Source: an uncultured Flavobacteriales bacterium (GTDB lineage: Bacteria > Bacteroidota > Bacteroidia > Flavobacteriales > Weeksellaceae). Taken from it: a stretch of DNA of 21,776 bases. This document shows, in pieces, positions 7,217 through 15,468 of this stretch. A model generated the notes under the pieces. That model saw only the letters and a list, made by a program, of their open reading frames with translations, did no database searches and was not told where the DNA came from. The translations under genes were made by a program, and so were the position numbers. How positions within the stretch are numbered: the stretch's first letter is position 1; each line of letters opens with the position of its first letter. Location: the NCBI GenBank assembly GCA_937973555.1, contig CALJKL010000010.1, forward strand, positions 1 through 21,776, written 5' to 3'.

Positions 7217-8635
7217 ATGAAGTCGATATCTGTTTTTGAAATTATAAAAGTAGGCATTGGGCCTTCCTCATCCCACACCATGGGACCTTGGAACGCTGCA
7301 GAAATGTTTTTGGATGAAATCAAAAGAAACCATAACCTGCAAGAGGTAAGGGAAATTTATGTTGAATTTTTTGGTTCGTTAGCTAAAACTGGTGTTGGGC
7401 ACGGAACAGATATTGCCGGAATGCTTGGTCTTTCCGGAGAAGATTTCAAGGAAATAGATACCAATTCTATTGACGAAAAAATAGACCACATTAAATCTTC
7501 AGAGACTATTAATTTGGGGGGTGAAAAACTTTTGCCTTTTATCTATGGTAAAAATCTTATCCTGAATAAAGAAAAGTCTTTGGATTTTCATCCAAACGGA
7601 ATGATTTTCAAAGCCATTTTCGAAAATGGTGAAATTTTAGAGAAAGATTATTATTCAGTGGGAGGAGGTTTTGTGGCGACGCAGGAAGAAAATTTTATTG
7701 AAAATTTTTGCGTAAGAACTCCATATCCATGCCACAAAGGAGAAGACGTGGAGAAATATTGTCAGCAATTAGGCTTTGATAAAATGTCTGATTTGGTATA
7801 TCTTAATGAAGAGTCTTGGCGCTCCCAAGAAGAAACTAGAAAAGAAGCACTCTATATTTGGCAGCAGATTAAAGAATGTATTTTTAAAGGGATTTCTAAA
7901 GACGGAATTTTGCCAGGAGGTCTGAATGTTTCTCGACGTGCGGCGGATTTTAACAGGAAATTATTAGAAGACACTACTTATTCTAACATAAGCGAATGGC
8001 TGGAAGCAGCTAAAAATTCCCCGAAAAACTTCAGTCAGATTACCCGTTGGATTTCCTGTTTTGCATTGGCGGTTAATGAAGAAAATGCAAGCTTTGGCAG
8101 AATCATTACAGCGCCTACCAATGGGGCAAGCGGTGTAATCCCTGCAGTGTTGATGTATTCTCAGTTGTTTACAAAATTTAATACCGAAGAAGATATTGTA
8201 AGATTTATTTTGGTGGCAGGAGAAATAGGGACGCTTTTCAAAAAAAATGCTACTATTTCTGCAGCGATGGGAGGTTGTCAGGCAGAAATTGGCGTTTCTT
8301 CTGCAATGGCAGCGGCAGGCCTTACAGAAATTTCTGGAGGCACACCTTCACAAGTGTTGATGGCAGCAGAAATTGCCATGGAACATCATCTTGGCCTTAC
8401 CTGTGATCCTATTGGTGGTTTGGTTCAGATTCCTTGCATTGAAAGAAATTCCATGGGAGCCATCAAAGCTATTACGGCAGCACATATTGCTATGGAAAGT
8501 GATCCTGAGAAAGCGAAAGTTTCTTTGGATAGTGTAATTAAAACCATGTGGGAAACCGCCTTGGACATGAATTCCAAATACAAAGAAACCTCAGAAGGAG
8601 GACTTGCTGTGGCAGTGAATGTAGCGGAATGCTAA
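7217..8635 (+). CDS. sdaA: L-serine ammonia-lyase, iron-sulfur type
   Basis: Deaminates L-serine to pyruvate and ammonia using a [4Fe-4S] cluster. This is the single-chain form (472 residues), with a beta domain followed by the catalytic alpha domain, not the split two-subunit form. The N-terminal GIGPSSSHTMGP (13-24) and TAPTNGASGVIP (298-309) are family signatures. Probable cluster cysteines are Cys354 (GGCQAE), Cys396 (TCDPIGG) and Cys407 (IPCIERN). ATG 7217 was chosen over the in-frame TTG at 7187 because it gives the usual N-terminus and follows the promoter. Its TAA shares bases with the stop of the convergent ogt gene, leaving no room for a terminator between them. Confidence 0.96.
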   Translation: MKSISVFEIIKVGIGPSSSHTMGPWNAAEMFLDEIKRNHNLQEVREIYVEFFGSLAKTGVGHGTDIAGMLGLSGEDFKEIDTNSIDEKIDHIKSSETINLGGEKLLPFIYGKNLILNKEKSLDFHPNGMIFKAIFENGEILEKDYYSVGGGFVATQEENFIENFCVRTPYPCHKGEDVEKYCQQLGFDKMSDLVYLNEESWRSQEETRKEALYIWQQIKECIFKGISKDGILPGGLNVSRRAADFNRKLLEDTTYSNISEWLEAAKNSPKNFSQITRWISCFALAVNEENASFGRIITAPTNGASGVIPAVLMYSQLFTKFNTEEDIVRFILVAGEIGTLFKKNATISAAMGGCQAEIGVSSAMAAAGLTEISGGTPSQVLMAAEIAMEHHLGLTCDPIGGLVQIPCIERNSMGAIKAITAAHIAMESDPEKAKVSLDSVIKTMWETALDMNSKYKETSEGGLAVAVNVAEC

Positions 8636-9144
8636 AACTCTAATTCAACACCCTCTAATTTCAAAAGAGCCGCTTTGCGTTCTATGCCCCCTGCATAACC
8701 AGTTAGGGAAAGGTTTTTACCGATGACTCTATGGCATGGCACCACTATGCACAATTTATTTCGGGAATTGGCATTGGCCACAGCGCGAACGGACTTCGGG
8801 CGTTTCATAGCATCGGCCTGAGATTTGTAGGTTCTGTATTCTCCAAAACCGATGTTTTGCAGTTCCTGCCAAACTTTTTTCTGAAAATCGGTCCCCGAAA
8901 ACGCTACCGGAACAGAGAATTTCTTGAACTTGCCGCTAAAATATTGTCCAAGTTCTTTTTCCAAAAGATTCAAAACCTTATTTCCTGTAGTTTTTATGAC
9001 GCCATATTCCGAAGAAATTTCTTCTAAATGCTTCTCGTAATATTTGCTGTCCTCAAAATCAAGCATCAGCAATGCTTCCTGATTGGCAAAACCCACCATT
9101 TTGCCAAGGGGAGTTTCGAAGGATTTGGTGTATAAAGTTTTCAT
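8632..9144 (-). CDS. ogt: Methylated-DNA-[protein]-cysteine S-methyltransferase
   Basis: Suicide repair protein that moves the methyl group from O6-methylguanine in DNA to its own cysteine. The active-site motif is PCHRVIG with acceptor Cys137; Arg120 in SVRAVANANSRN is the arginine finger that flips the base. An N-terminal ribonuclease-like domain (1 to about 80) precedes the DNA-binding domain (about 85-168). At 170 residues it is the short Ogt form with no AraC-type Ada domain. Its TAG overlaps the sdaA TAA by four bases, tail to tail. It is divergent from feoA across 111 bases, with its own -7 element at 9162-9169. Confidence 0.95.
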   Translation of the reverse strand: MKTLYTKSFETPLGKMVGFANQEALLMLDFEDSKYYEKHLEEISSEYGVIKTTGNKVLNLLEKELGQYFSGKFKKFSVPVAFSGTDFQKKVWQELQNIGFGEYRTYKSQADAMKRPKSVRAVANANSRNKLCIVVPCHRVIGKNLSLTGYAGGIERKAALLKLEGVELEF

Positions 9145-9161
9145 TGAATCTTTCTTTTCAA

Positions 9162-9169
9162 CAAATTTA
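9162..9169 (-). promoter_or_regulatory. -7 element TAAATTTG for ogt
   Basis: Exact TAnnTTTG on the minus strand, 17 bases from the ATG at 9144. A TTTTG 22 bases upstream is a plausible -33 element. Confidence 0.65.
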
Positions 9170-9209
9170 GTAAAGAATTATTTGGATATGACAAAAGTTA
9201 GAAAAAATC

Positions 9210-9228
9210 TTATTTAGAATTAAAATAA
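9210..9228. promoter_or_regulatory. Possible iron-responsive operator before feoA
   Basis: A 19-base inverted repeat, TTATTT-N7-AAATAA, ends 6 bases before the feoA -7 element, so a bound repressor would block the promoter. Its size and position suit a Fur-type box, but it is only A and T in its arms and does not match the classical Fur consensus closely. Inference from position. Confidence 0.25.
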
Positions 9229-9234
9229 ATAAAG

Positions 9235-9242
9235 TATATTTG
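9235..9242 (+). promoter_or_regulatory. -7 element TATATTTG for the feo operon
   Basis: Exact TAnnTTTG, 13 bases before the TTG start of feoA, predicting a leader of about 7 bases. Confidence 0.65.
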
Positions 9243-9255
9243 CTCGTCAATAATT

Positions 9256-9519
9256 TTGAAAATCTTGCAGACTGAAATCTCAAATAAATTATGCTGTTTC
9301 CCTAAGAAAATAAAGGGGAAAATTTGTGGTTATGACAATGACCATCTGCTGATGCCCAATAAAATTATAGAAATGGGGCTTTTGCCAGAAACGTCATTTG
9401 TCATCCTTCATCAAGCGCCTTTCAAGGGGCCGCTATATATAGAGTATGGAGAAGAAAAAACACGCGTGGCATTACGGGAAGAAGAGGCAAGATTTATTTT
9501 CGTAGAACCCGAAAACTAA
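9256..9519 (+). CDS. feoA: Ferrous iron transport protein A
   Basis: Small cytoplasmic SH3-like protein that supports FeoB-dependent Fe(II) uptake. The 87 residues contain the FeoA core: EMGLLPETSFVILHQAPFKG (39-58) and the closing ALREEEARFIFVE (72-84). The start is TTG. No ATG occurs in frame before residue 33, which would delete part of the domain, and the promoter lies immediately upstream, so TTG 9256 is the best choice. It is followed after 32 bases by feoB, with no terminator between. Here FeoA is a separate protein, whereas some Bacteroidetes fuse it to FeoB. Confidence 0.88.
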   Translation: MKILQTEISNKLCCFPKKIKGKICGYDNDHLLMPNKIIEMGLLPETSFVILHQAPFKGPLYIEYGEEKTRVALREEEARFIFVEPEN

Positions 9520-9551
9520 GCCAGATTTCTGTAAGAAATTTGGAGCACAAT

Positions 9552-11594
9552 ATGCCTCATTCAGCAAAAAAACAGAAACATATTCTTTTGGTGGGTAACC
9601 CTAATGTGGGCAAATCTACCATTTTTAATCTGCTTTGTAATAAAGACCAAAAAACCGGAAATTATGCCGGTGTTACCGTAGCGTCTCATGAAGGCACCTA
9701 TATTTATGGTGATGAAGAAGTAGAAATTGTAGACCTTCCGGGCTCTTACAGCATTTATCCGTCTTCTGAAGACGAGGCCATTTTTACCAAATATTTAATA
9801 GAAGAAAGAGAAAAATATACAGGCGTTCTTTATATAGCAGATGCATTGAACCTTAAAAGGAGTATTCTTCTTTTTCAACAGATTCGGGATTTGGGAGTGC
9901 CGGTCTTGATGGTCATCAATCAGATCGATTTGGCTGAAAAAAGAGGCCTTTTTTTAGATTCTGAAAAACTTAGTGAGCTTGTTGAAAACAGAATATTGGA
10001 AACGAACGCCAAAAAAAATATTGGCATCCAAGAAATAAAAGAAGCCATATTCAATAATGAATTTTCTGTTTCCGAAAAACAGTTCTTTGATATTCCATCA
10101 GAAAATTTAGGGTTGGTGTTTAAAATTTCAAGACAGATTGAAGAAAAAAACTTCTACAAAGTTTGGACCTTAATTGCCGCTGACACCTATCTTGGGAAAT
10201 TGGAAAGTGTAAAAAAGCAACTCAACCAAGAAGACCGCAAATGCATGGTTCCTAAAAGATTGCAGGTGCAAGAAACCATAAGAAGATATCAACAGATTGA
10301 TGGATATATTTCTCAGGTTATTTCCAAAAAACCCCAGTTTAAGGAACTTCTTACCGAGAAAATGGATAAAGTTTTGGTGCATCCTATTTGGGGATATATT
10401 GTTTTCGGAATTATCCTTTTGACGATTTTCCAAGGGGTATTTTTCATTGCAGAATATCCAATGAACTGGATTGATTCTGCTTTTTCTTGGCTTTCAGCCG
10501 AAGCCAATTCATTGCTTCCTGACGGCCCAATTAATTCTTTGATTTCAAGAGGTATCATTCCAGGTATTGGGGGTATTGTTATTTTTGCGCCACAAATTGG
10601 AATTTTGCTCTATTTTCTATATTTATTAGAAGACTCGGGTTATATGGCAAGGGTAATCTTCCTCATGGATAGGTTTCTTCGTCCTTTCGGGCTTAATGGG
10701 AAAAGCATTGTTCCGTTGGTTTCGGGAACGGCTTGTGCTATCCCAGCCATTATGAGTACCCGAAACATAGAAAACGTAAAAGAAAGATTAATAACGATTC
10801 TCATCACACCATTTATGACCTGCTCTGCAAGGCTTCCGGTGTATAGTATCATCATTGCGTTGATCTTCACAGACGGCACATTTTTAGGTATAAAATATAA
10901 GGCTATTGCGCTTTTGGGCATGTATGTACTAGGATTTATAACTTCTCTTATTGCCGCTTTTGTATTAAAACATTTTATCAAAAATAAAGGTAAAACCTTC
11001 TTAGTAATGGACTTGCCTACCTATAAAATGCCACTTTGGAAATACGATTTCAAATTGGTTTTAGGCAAGGTTTGGGAATTTATTACAGGTGCTGGCAAAA
11101 TTATTTTGGCGGTGAGCGTTATCCTTTGGTTTCTAAGTTATTTCGGGCCGAAAGACGATTTTCATTTGCTGAAGCATAAAAGCGATGTGAAATTAGAAAA
11201 CTCTTACTTGGCGAAAATCGGGAAAACGATGGAACCAGTAATAGCACCACTAGGTTATGACTGGAAAATGGGAGTAGGAATTCTTTCAAGTTTTGCTGCG
11301 AGAGAAGTATTTGTAGGCACTATGTCTACGCTATATAGCCTGGATGATAAAGCGCCTGAAAAAAGCGTTATCGAAAAAATGAGAAATGACGTAAAACCAA
11401 ATGGAGAAAAGTTTTTCAGTTTTGCAACCGGACTTTCTATTCTTATTTTTTACGCATTTGCCATGCAGTGTATTTCTACCATTGCGGTAGTATACCGGGA
11501 GACTAAATCCTGGAAATGGACGGCAATACAGTTATTTGCGATGTCTGGTTTGGCATATTTTGTGTCTATGTTAGTATATCAAATCTTCAAATAA
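9552..11594 (+). CDS. feoB: Ferrous iron transport protein B
   Basis: Inner-membrane Fe(II) transporter with a cytoplasmic G domain. The 680 residues show G1 GNPNVGKS (15-22), G3 DLPG (61-64) and G4 NQID (123-126), then a helical spacer to about 270 and the membrane part. The two gate repeats are recognisable: SGTACAIPAIMSTR (391-404, with conserved Cys395) followed by FMTCSARLPVY (421-431), and GILSSFAAREVFVGT (576-590). The ATG at 9552 has GGAG six bases upstream, one of the few Shine-Dalgarno-like sites in the window, and is preferred to an in-frame TTG at 9540. The stop overlaps the start of the next gene by one base (TAATG), which indicates translational coupling. Confidence 0.96.
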   Translation: MPHSAKKQKHILLVGNPNVGKSTIFNLLCNKDQKTGNYAGVTVASHEGTYIYGDEEVEIVDLPGSYSIYPSSEDEAIFTKYLIEEREKYTGVLYIADALNLKRSILLFQQIRDLGVPVLMVINQIDLAEKRGLFLDSEKLSELVENRILETNAKKNIGIQEIKEAIFNNEFSVSEKQFFDIPSENLGLVFKISRQIEEKNFYKVWTLIAADTYLGKLESVKKQLNQEDRKCMVPKRLQVQETIRRYQQIDGYISQVISKKPQFKELLTEKMDKVLVHPIWGYIVFGIILLTIFQGVFFIAEYPMNWIDSAFSWLSAEANSLLPDGPINSLISRGIIPGIGGIVIFAPQIGILLYFLYLLEDSGYMARVIFLMDRFLRPFGLNGKSIVPLVSGTACAIPAIMSTRNIENVKERLITILITPFMTCSARLPVYSIIIALIFTDGTFLGIKYKAIALLGMYVLGFITSLIAAFVLKHFIKNKGKTFLVMDLPTYKMPLWKYDFKLVLGKVWEFITGAGKIILAVSVILWFLSYFGPKDDFHLLKHKSDVKLENSYLAKIGKTMEPVIAPLGYDWKMGVGILSSFAAREVFVGTMSTLYSLDDKAPEKSVIEKMRNDVKPNGEKFFSFATGLSILIFYAFAMQCISTIAVVYRETKSWKWTAIQLFAMSGLAYFVSMLVYQIFK

Positions 11595-11743
11595 TGAATG
11601 GCTTAATTCTTCAATATATTTTTATTTTTGCGGTAGTTTTGGCAGCGTTATATTTTATTTTTAACCTTTTTAAAAAGAATTTTTCGCCAAAAAAATTCGA
11701 CAGCAAAAGGACAAACTGCGATAAAGATTGCGGTTGTTCTTAA
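11594..11743 (+). CDS. FeoB-associated Cys-rich membrane protein
   Basis: A 49-residue protein with one N-terminal membrane helix (about 4-26), a short basic linker and a cysteine-rich tail, NCDKDCGCS (Cys42, Cys46, Cys48). This matches the FeoB_associated family of tiny proteins encoded directly after feoB; they are thought to help FeoB, perhaps by handling Fe(II), but the mechanism is not settled. The start ATG shares its A with the last base of the feoB TAA. The frame is also open upstream within feoB, but the overlapping ATG gives the expected size and membrane topology. A terminator follows at 11763. Confidence 0.85.
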   Translation: MNGLILQYIFIFAVVLAALYFIFNLFKKNFSPKKFDSKRTNCDKDCGCS

Positions 11744-11762
11744 TTTTTAAATAATTGATGAG

Positions 11763-11797
11763 AACCCCGTCAGCGTTCAAACGTTGACGGGGTTTTT
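11763..11797. terminator. Terminator between the feo operon and the M14 peptidase gene
   Basis: A 14-bp stem (11763-11776 with 11781-11794, one G-T pair) has loop TCAA and a T-run on the plus strand. The minus strand has only a poor T-run, but no other terminator is visible for the convergent peptidase gene, which ends at 11806. Confidence 0.85.
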
Positions 11798-11805
11798 AAT
11801 ACAAG

Positions 11806-13503
11806 TTAAGGAATTCTGTAAACAGGATATAGATTCACCGTGCCTTCGTAATATTCAGAGTTTTTGTACACCCAGTCCAGTTGTGCGGCTCCATCATTGG
11901 CAAACTTAATATCTGTAGCTTTTTTCATTTCGAAAGCTGTTTTCAAAGCTTTATTATTTTTAAGCAAATCAGCAGCAGTATCCTCAAAAACATAGTCCGA
12001 AAAATATTCTTTTTGACTCAAAATTCCATCAAAAAAATTCCAGTTGAAATAAGAGTCCACCGCTTCTGGCTCTAGGGTTTCCAACAAAAATTTCACTCCT
12101 TCTTGTTTGGTAGAAACCAAGTAATCTCCTTTTTTGAACAATAACGTTTCTTGTTTAGAGGCAACCTGAGTGTCATAATGAAGATAATGCCCTTCGTAAG
12201 GGTTTTTTCCAGTCTTGAAATCTGAAATCTTATAAGATTCAACAGCCATCAAAGTGTCTTTTTTCAACTCTTTCATGCTGATTTGGTTGCGTTTTAGGTT
12301 TTCAATGATTTTGCCTTCAGATTTTGGCAACACATAATAACTAGGGATAATGATTTCCTTTTCTGGGATGTATGTGTTGAAGAATTTTACTTTTCTGGTA
12401 AAAGGTTGGTTTCTATCATAAAACAACCTTGGTTTCCCAGAAATTTCACTTGGTTTTTTACCAGCTTCATAACCTTTAAAATCAATGTAAGCATATTGCG
12501 TGCTGTCTAATTTCCATTTGAGGGCATATTTTGATTTAGGCTGATAACGAGCAAGCTCTTCCGAAATTTTCCCCGAAATTTTCATGAAATTTTCATCAAC
12601 ATAATTGATGGAATGCTGCATGTATTCATAAGTCGCCTTTACGCGGTCTTTATAAGGCTTCAGCATGTGAGTTTCTGCCACCGTCCCAGGTATATTGAAT
12701 AAAGTGGTGTAGCCCGTAGCATAGCGTGGTGTATCCATAAAAGCAGGAAAGCCTTCATCCGGAGTATCCCCATGGATGTTGACATAAGGCGTGCTAAGAA
12801 TTTTACTTTTTTCTACATTTTCGATGAGTTTGGGCTGCATTTCTTGGTGAAAATAATCTCCCAAAGTTTTTCCCAAACGCTCTTTATTGGTAGAAATATA
12901 AGTGAACAGATATTGATAATCTGCCCCATTGCTCACGTGGTTGTCAATAAAGAAAATGGGTTTTAGCCAATGCAGAATTTCTTGGAAACTTTTGGCATTT
13001 TCGGTGTCGTTTTTGATGAAATCACGGTTGAGGTCATAATTTCTGGCGTTTCCTCTAAAGCCATGTTCTTCCGGGCCATTTTGATTGGTTCTGCTGTATT
13101 TTCCTCTTCTCATCATCCCGGAAATATTGTAACATTCTATAGCTGCTACTTTGGTATTTTGAGGAACTTTTATTTTCCCAAAAGCCAAATCACGCATCAG
13201 CATCATGGTGGCGTCTATGCCGTCTGATTCCCCGGGGTGAATGCCATTATTGATAAAGACTACGGGAGCCTTTTTATCCTTTGAGGCATTAAAAATTACT
13301 ATTCTTATAGGATCTCCGTTATCATCTTTTCCTTTTTGAATAACCGAAATACTTTCGAATTTTTTATCAAGGTCATCATAAAATTTCACCATTTCTTCAT
13401 AAGTAGTAGATTGGTTTCCATTGCCTTTTTCGAAAGGCGTTTTGAAGTCTTGAGAAAATAAAAATACGGATTGAAGGATAAAGAGAAGTGAGAGTTTTTT
13501 CAT
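11806..13503 (-). CDS. Secreted M14-family zinc metallopeptidase
   Basis: Exported zinc carboxypeptidase-like enzyme, 565 residues with a signal peptide (about 1-18). Zinc ligands are His89 and Glu92 in HPGES and His189 in FIDNHVSNG. GNARNYDLNRDF (151-162) resembles the Asn-Arg substrate-binding segment. Glu277 in GTVAETHMLKPY is the likely catalytic glutamate. The domain occupies about 30-310; the remaining 250 residues contain no motif I recognise and no obvious sorting tail. The substrate could be peptides or peptidoglycan stems. The ATG is only 24 bases from the lepA terminator stem. The best promoter candidate is a one-mismatch element (TATTTTCG, 13516-13523) beside the terminator T-run. 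Readthrough from lepA is the alternative. Confidence 0.9.
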   Translation of the reverse strand: MKKLSLLFILQSVFLFSQDFKTPFEKGNGNQSTTYEEMVKFYDDLDKKFESISVIQKGKDDNGDPIRIVIFNASKDKKAPVVFINNGIHPGESDGIDATMMLMRDLAFGKIKVPQNTKVAAIECYNISGMMRRGKYSRTNQNGPEEHGFRGNARNYDLNRDFIKNDTENAKSFQEILHWLKPIFFIDNHVSNGADYQYLFTYISTNKERLGKTLGDYFHQEMQPKLIENVEKSKILSTPYVNIHGDTPDEGFPAFMDTPRYATGYTTLFNIPGTVAETHMLKPYKDRVKATYEYMQHSINYVDENFMKISGKISEELARYQPKSKYALKWKLDSTQYAYIDFKGYEAGKKPSEISGKPRLFYDRNQPFTRKVKFFNTYIPEKEIIIPSYYVLPKSEGKIIENLKRNQISMKELKKDTLMAVESYKISDFKTGKNPYEGHYLHYDTQVASKQETLLFKKGDYLVSTKQEGVKFLLETLEPEAVDSYFNWNFFDGILSQKEYFSDYVFEDTAADLLKNNKALKTAFEMKKATDIKFANDGAAQLDWVYKNSEYYEGTVNLYPVYRIP

Positions 13504-13522
13504 GAAAATTTTTTACGAAAAT

Positions 13523-13553
13523 AAAAAAAATCCACAGACAATTCTGTGGATTT
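13523..13553 (-). terminator. lepA terminator
   Basis: A 10-bp stem, AAATCCACAG (13528-13537) with CTGTGGATTT (13544-13553), is followed on the minus strand by a run of eight T. A second perfect hairpin (13562-13568 with 13572-13578, loop of three) overlaps the lepA stop codon just before it. Confidence 0.85.
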
Positions 13554-13576
13554 ATATAGAAAAGCATCAAAGATGC

Positions 13577-15373
13577 TTAATCGTTCAGTTTCAAAACCGC
13601 CATAAATGCAGATTGTGGCACTTCTACACGGCCAATTTGTTTCATCTTCTTTTTCCCTTCTTTCTGCTTTTCTAGAAGCTTACGCTTTCTGGAGATGTCT
13701 CCACCGTAACACTTCGCGGTAACGTCTTTTCTTAAGGCTTTTACGTTTTCACGGGCAATTACTTTTGCACCAAGTGCCGCTTGGATGGCAATGTCAAACT
13801 GCTGTCTAGGAATTAGTTCACGTAATTTTTCGCACATTCTTTTCCCGATGTAATAGGCATTACTGTCGTGGATTAATGAAGAAAGGGCATCTACCATGTC
13901 ACCATTAATAAGAATGTCCATTTTCACCAATTTAGATTCTCTAAAGCCAATAGGGTGATAATCAAAAGAGGCATATCCTTTAGAAATAGATTTTAATCTA
14001 TCATAAAAATCAAAAACCACCTCAGATAAAGGCATATTGAACACCAATTCTACACGGTCTGAAGTCAGATAAGATTGGTTGACAATCTCGCCACGTTTTT
14101 CGATACAAAGCGTCATTACGGCGCCCACAAAATCAGATTTGGTAATGATAGAAGCTTTAATATAAGGTTCTTCTACGCGGTCTAATCCGGCAGGGTCTGG
14201 CAATTCAGATGGGTTATTGATGAGAATGGCTTTTTCTGGTTCCTTCTTGGTGTATCCAAGATAAGAAACGTTGGGAACGGTAGTAATAACGTTCATATTG
14301 AATTCTCTATCCAGACGCTCTTGTACAATTTCCATGTGCAGCATTCCCAAGAAACCGCAACGGAACCCAAATCCTAATGCAGCAGAACTTTCTGGTTCGA
14401 AAACCAAAGAAGCATCATTCAGTCTCAATTTTTCTAGAGAGAATCTCAATTCTTCAAAATCTTCTGACTCTATAGGATAAATTCCTGCGAAAACCATCGG
14501 TTTTACATCTTCAAATCCGTCAATGGCATTAGAAGCAGGGTTTTCTACTGATGTAATGGTGTCCCCCACTTTTACTTCGCGGGCGTCTTTAATCCCAGAA
14601 ATAATGTACCCTACATCACCACATTTTATTTCTTGCTTTGGCGCTTGTTTTAGTTTCAGCGTTCCTACTTCATCAGCATCATAGGTTTTATCCGTAGCCA
14701 TAAATTTTACTTTCTGGCCTTTCTTGATGCTTCCGTTTACGACTTTAAAATAAGCCTCAATTCCTCTAAAAGGATTGTAAACAGAATCAAATATCAATGC
14801 CTGAAGCGGACCATTTTCATCACCTTTAGGGGCAGGAATTCTTTCCACAATCTGTTCTAATAGCTCATGAACACCGGCGCCGGTTTTACCCGAAACGCGC
14901 AAAACATCCTCTGGTTTACACCCTAGAAGGTTTACAATTTCATCGGTTACTTCTTCAGGATTGGCTGAAGGAAGGTCTATTTTATTAAGAATAGGGATGA
15001 TTTCTAAATCGTTTTCTAAGGCCAAATATAAGTTAGAAATGGTCTGTGCCTGAATGCTTTGTGCAGCATCTACAATCAGCAAAGCCCCTTCACAAGCAGC
15101 AATAGAACGGGAAACTTCGTAAGAAAAGTCTACGTGTCCCGGGGTGTCAATAAGGTTTAAAATATATTTTTCTCCTTTGTATTCATAATCCATTTGGATG
15201 GCGTGAGACTTAATGGTAATCCCACGTTCTTTTTCCAAATCCATATCATCCAGCGTCTGCGCCTGCAGTTCCCTTTGGGTAACGGTGTTGGTATACTCCA
15301 AAAGCCTGTCTGCCAAGGTAGATTTCCCGTGGTCGATATGGGCAATGATACAAAAATTTCTAATGTTCTTCAT
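13577..15373 (-). CDS. lepA: Elongation factor 4
   Basis: Ribosome-binding GTPase related to EF-G; reported to back-translocate stalled ribosomes or to act in initiation or ribosome assembly. Length 598 is standard. G1 AHIDHGKS (11-18), G2 RGITI (50-54), G3 DTPGH (77-81, with catalytic His81) and G4 NKID (130-133) are intact. The LepA-specific C-terminal domain is present, with AKCYGGDISRKRKLLEKQKE and the closing VEVPQSAFMAVLKL. An exact -7 element lies 20 bases upstream (15394-15401). Two hairpins follow its stop codon. Confidence 0.98.
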   Translation of the reverse strand: MKNIRNFCIIAHIDHGKSTLADRLLEYTNTVTQRELQAQTLDDMDLEKERGITIKSHAIQMDYEYKGEKYILNLIDTPGHVDFSYEVSRSIAACEGALLIVDAAQSIQAQTISNLYLALENDLEIIPILNKIDLPSANPEEVTDEIVNLLGCKPEDVLRVSGKTGAGVHELLEQIVERIPAPKGDENGPLQALIFDSVYNPFRGIEAYFKVVNGSIKKGQKVKFMATDKTYDADEVGTLKLKQAPKQEIKCGDVGYIISGIKDAREVKVGDTITSVENPASNAIDGFEDVKPMVFAGIYPIESEDFEELRFSLEKLRLNDASLVFEPESSAALGFGFRCGFLGMLHMEIVQERLDREFNMNVITTVPNVSYLGYTKKEPEKAILINNPSELPDPAGLDRVEEPYIKASIITKSDFVGAVMTLCIEKRGEIVNQSYLTSDRVELVFNMPLSEVVFDFYDRLKSISKGYASFDYHPIGFRESKLVKMDILINGDMVDALSSLIHDSNAYYIGKRMCEKLRELIPRQQFDIAIQAALGAKVIARENVKALRKDVTAKCYGGDISRKRKLLEKQKEGKKKMKQIGRVEVPQSAFMAVLKLND

Positions 15374-15393
15374 TCTGATTTTTCAATGATGTG

Positions 15394-15401
15394 CAAAGAT
15401 A
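15394..15401 (-). promoter_or_regulatory. -7 element TATCTTTG for lepA
   Basis: Exact TAnnTTTG on the minus strand, 20 bases from the ATG at 15373. It sits after the terminator of the upstream sigma operon. Confidence 0.65.
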
Positions 15402-15428
15402 TTGATTTTGCAGGAATTTTCGGGTAAT

Positions 15429-15453
15429 AAAAAACTCCGGAAAACTCCGGAGT
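15429..15453 (-). terminator. Terminator of the sigma factor operon
   Basis: ACTCCGG (15434-15440) pairs with CCGGAGT (15447-15453), with a 6-base loop and a T-run on the minus strand. The stem core is the same as in the terminator at 2199. Confidence 0.8.
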
Positions 15454-15468
15454 ACATTTATAGCTGAA

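Noticed and set aside
10640..10981. 113-codon minus-strand frame inside feoB
   Set aside because: Antisense shadow of the FeoB membrane domain; the well-conserved plus frame accounts for it.
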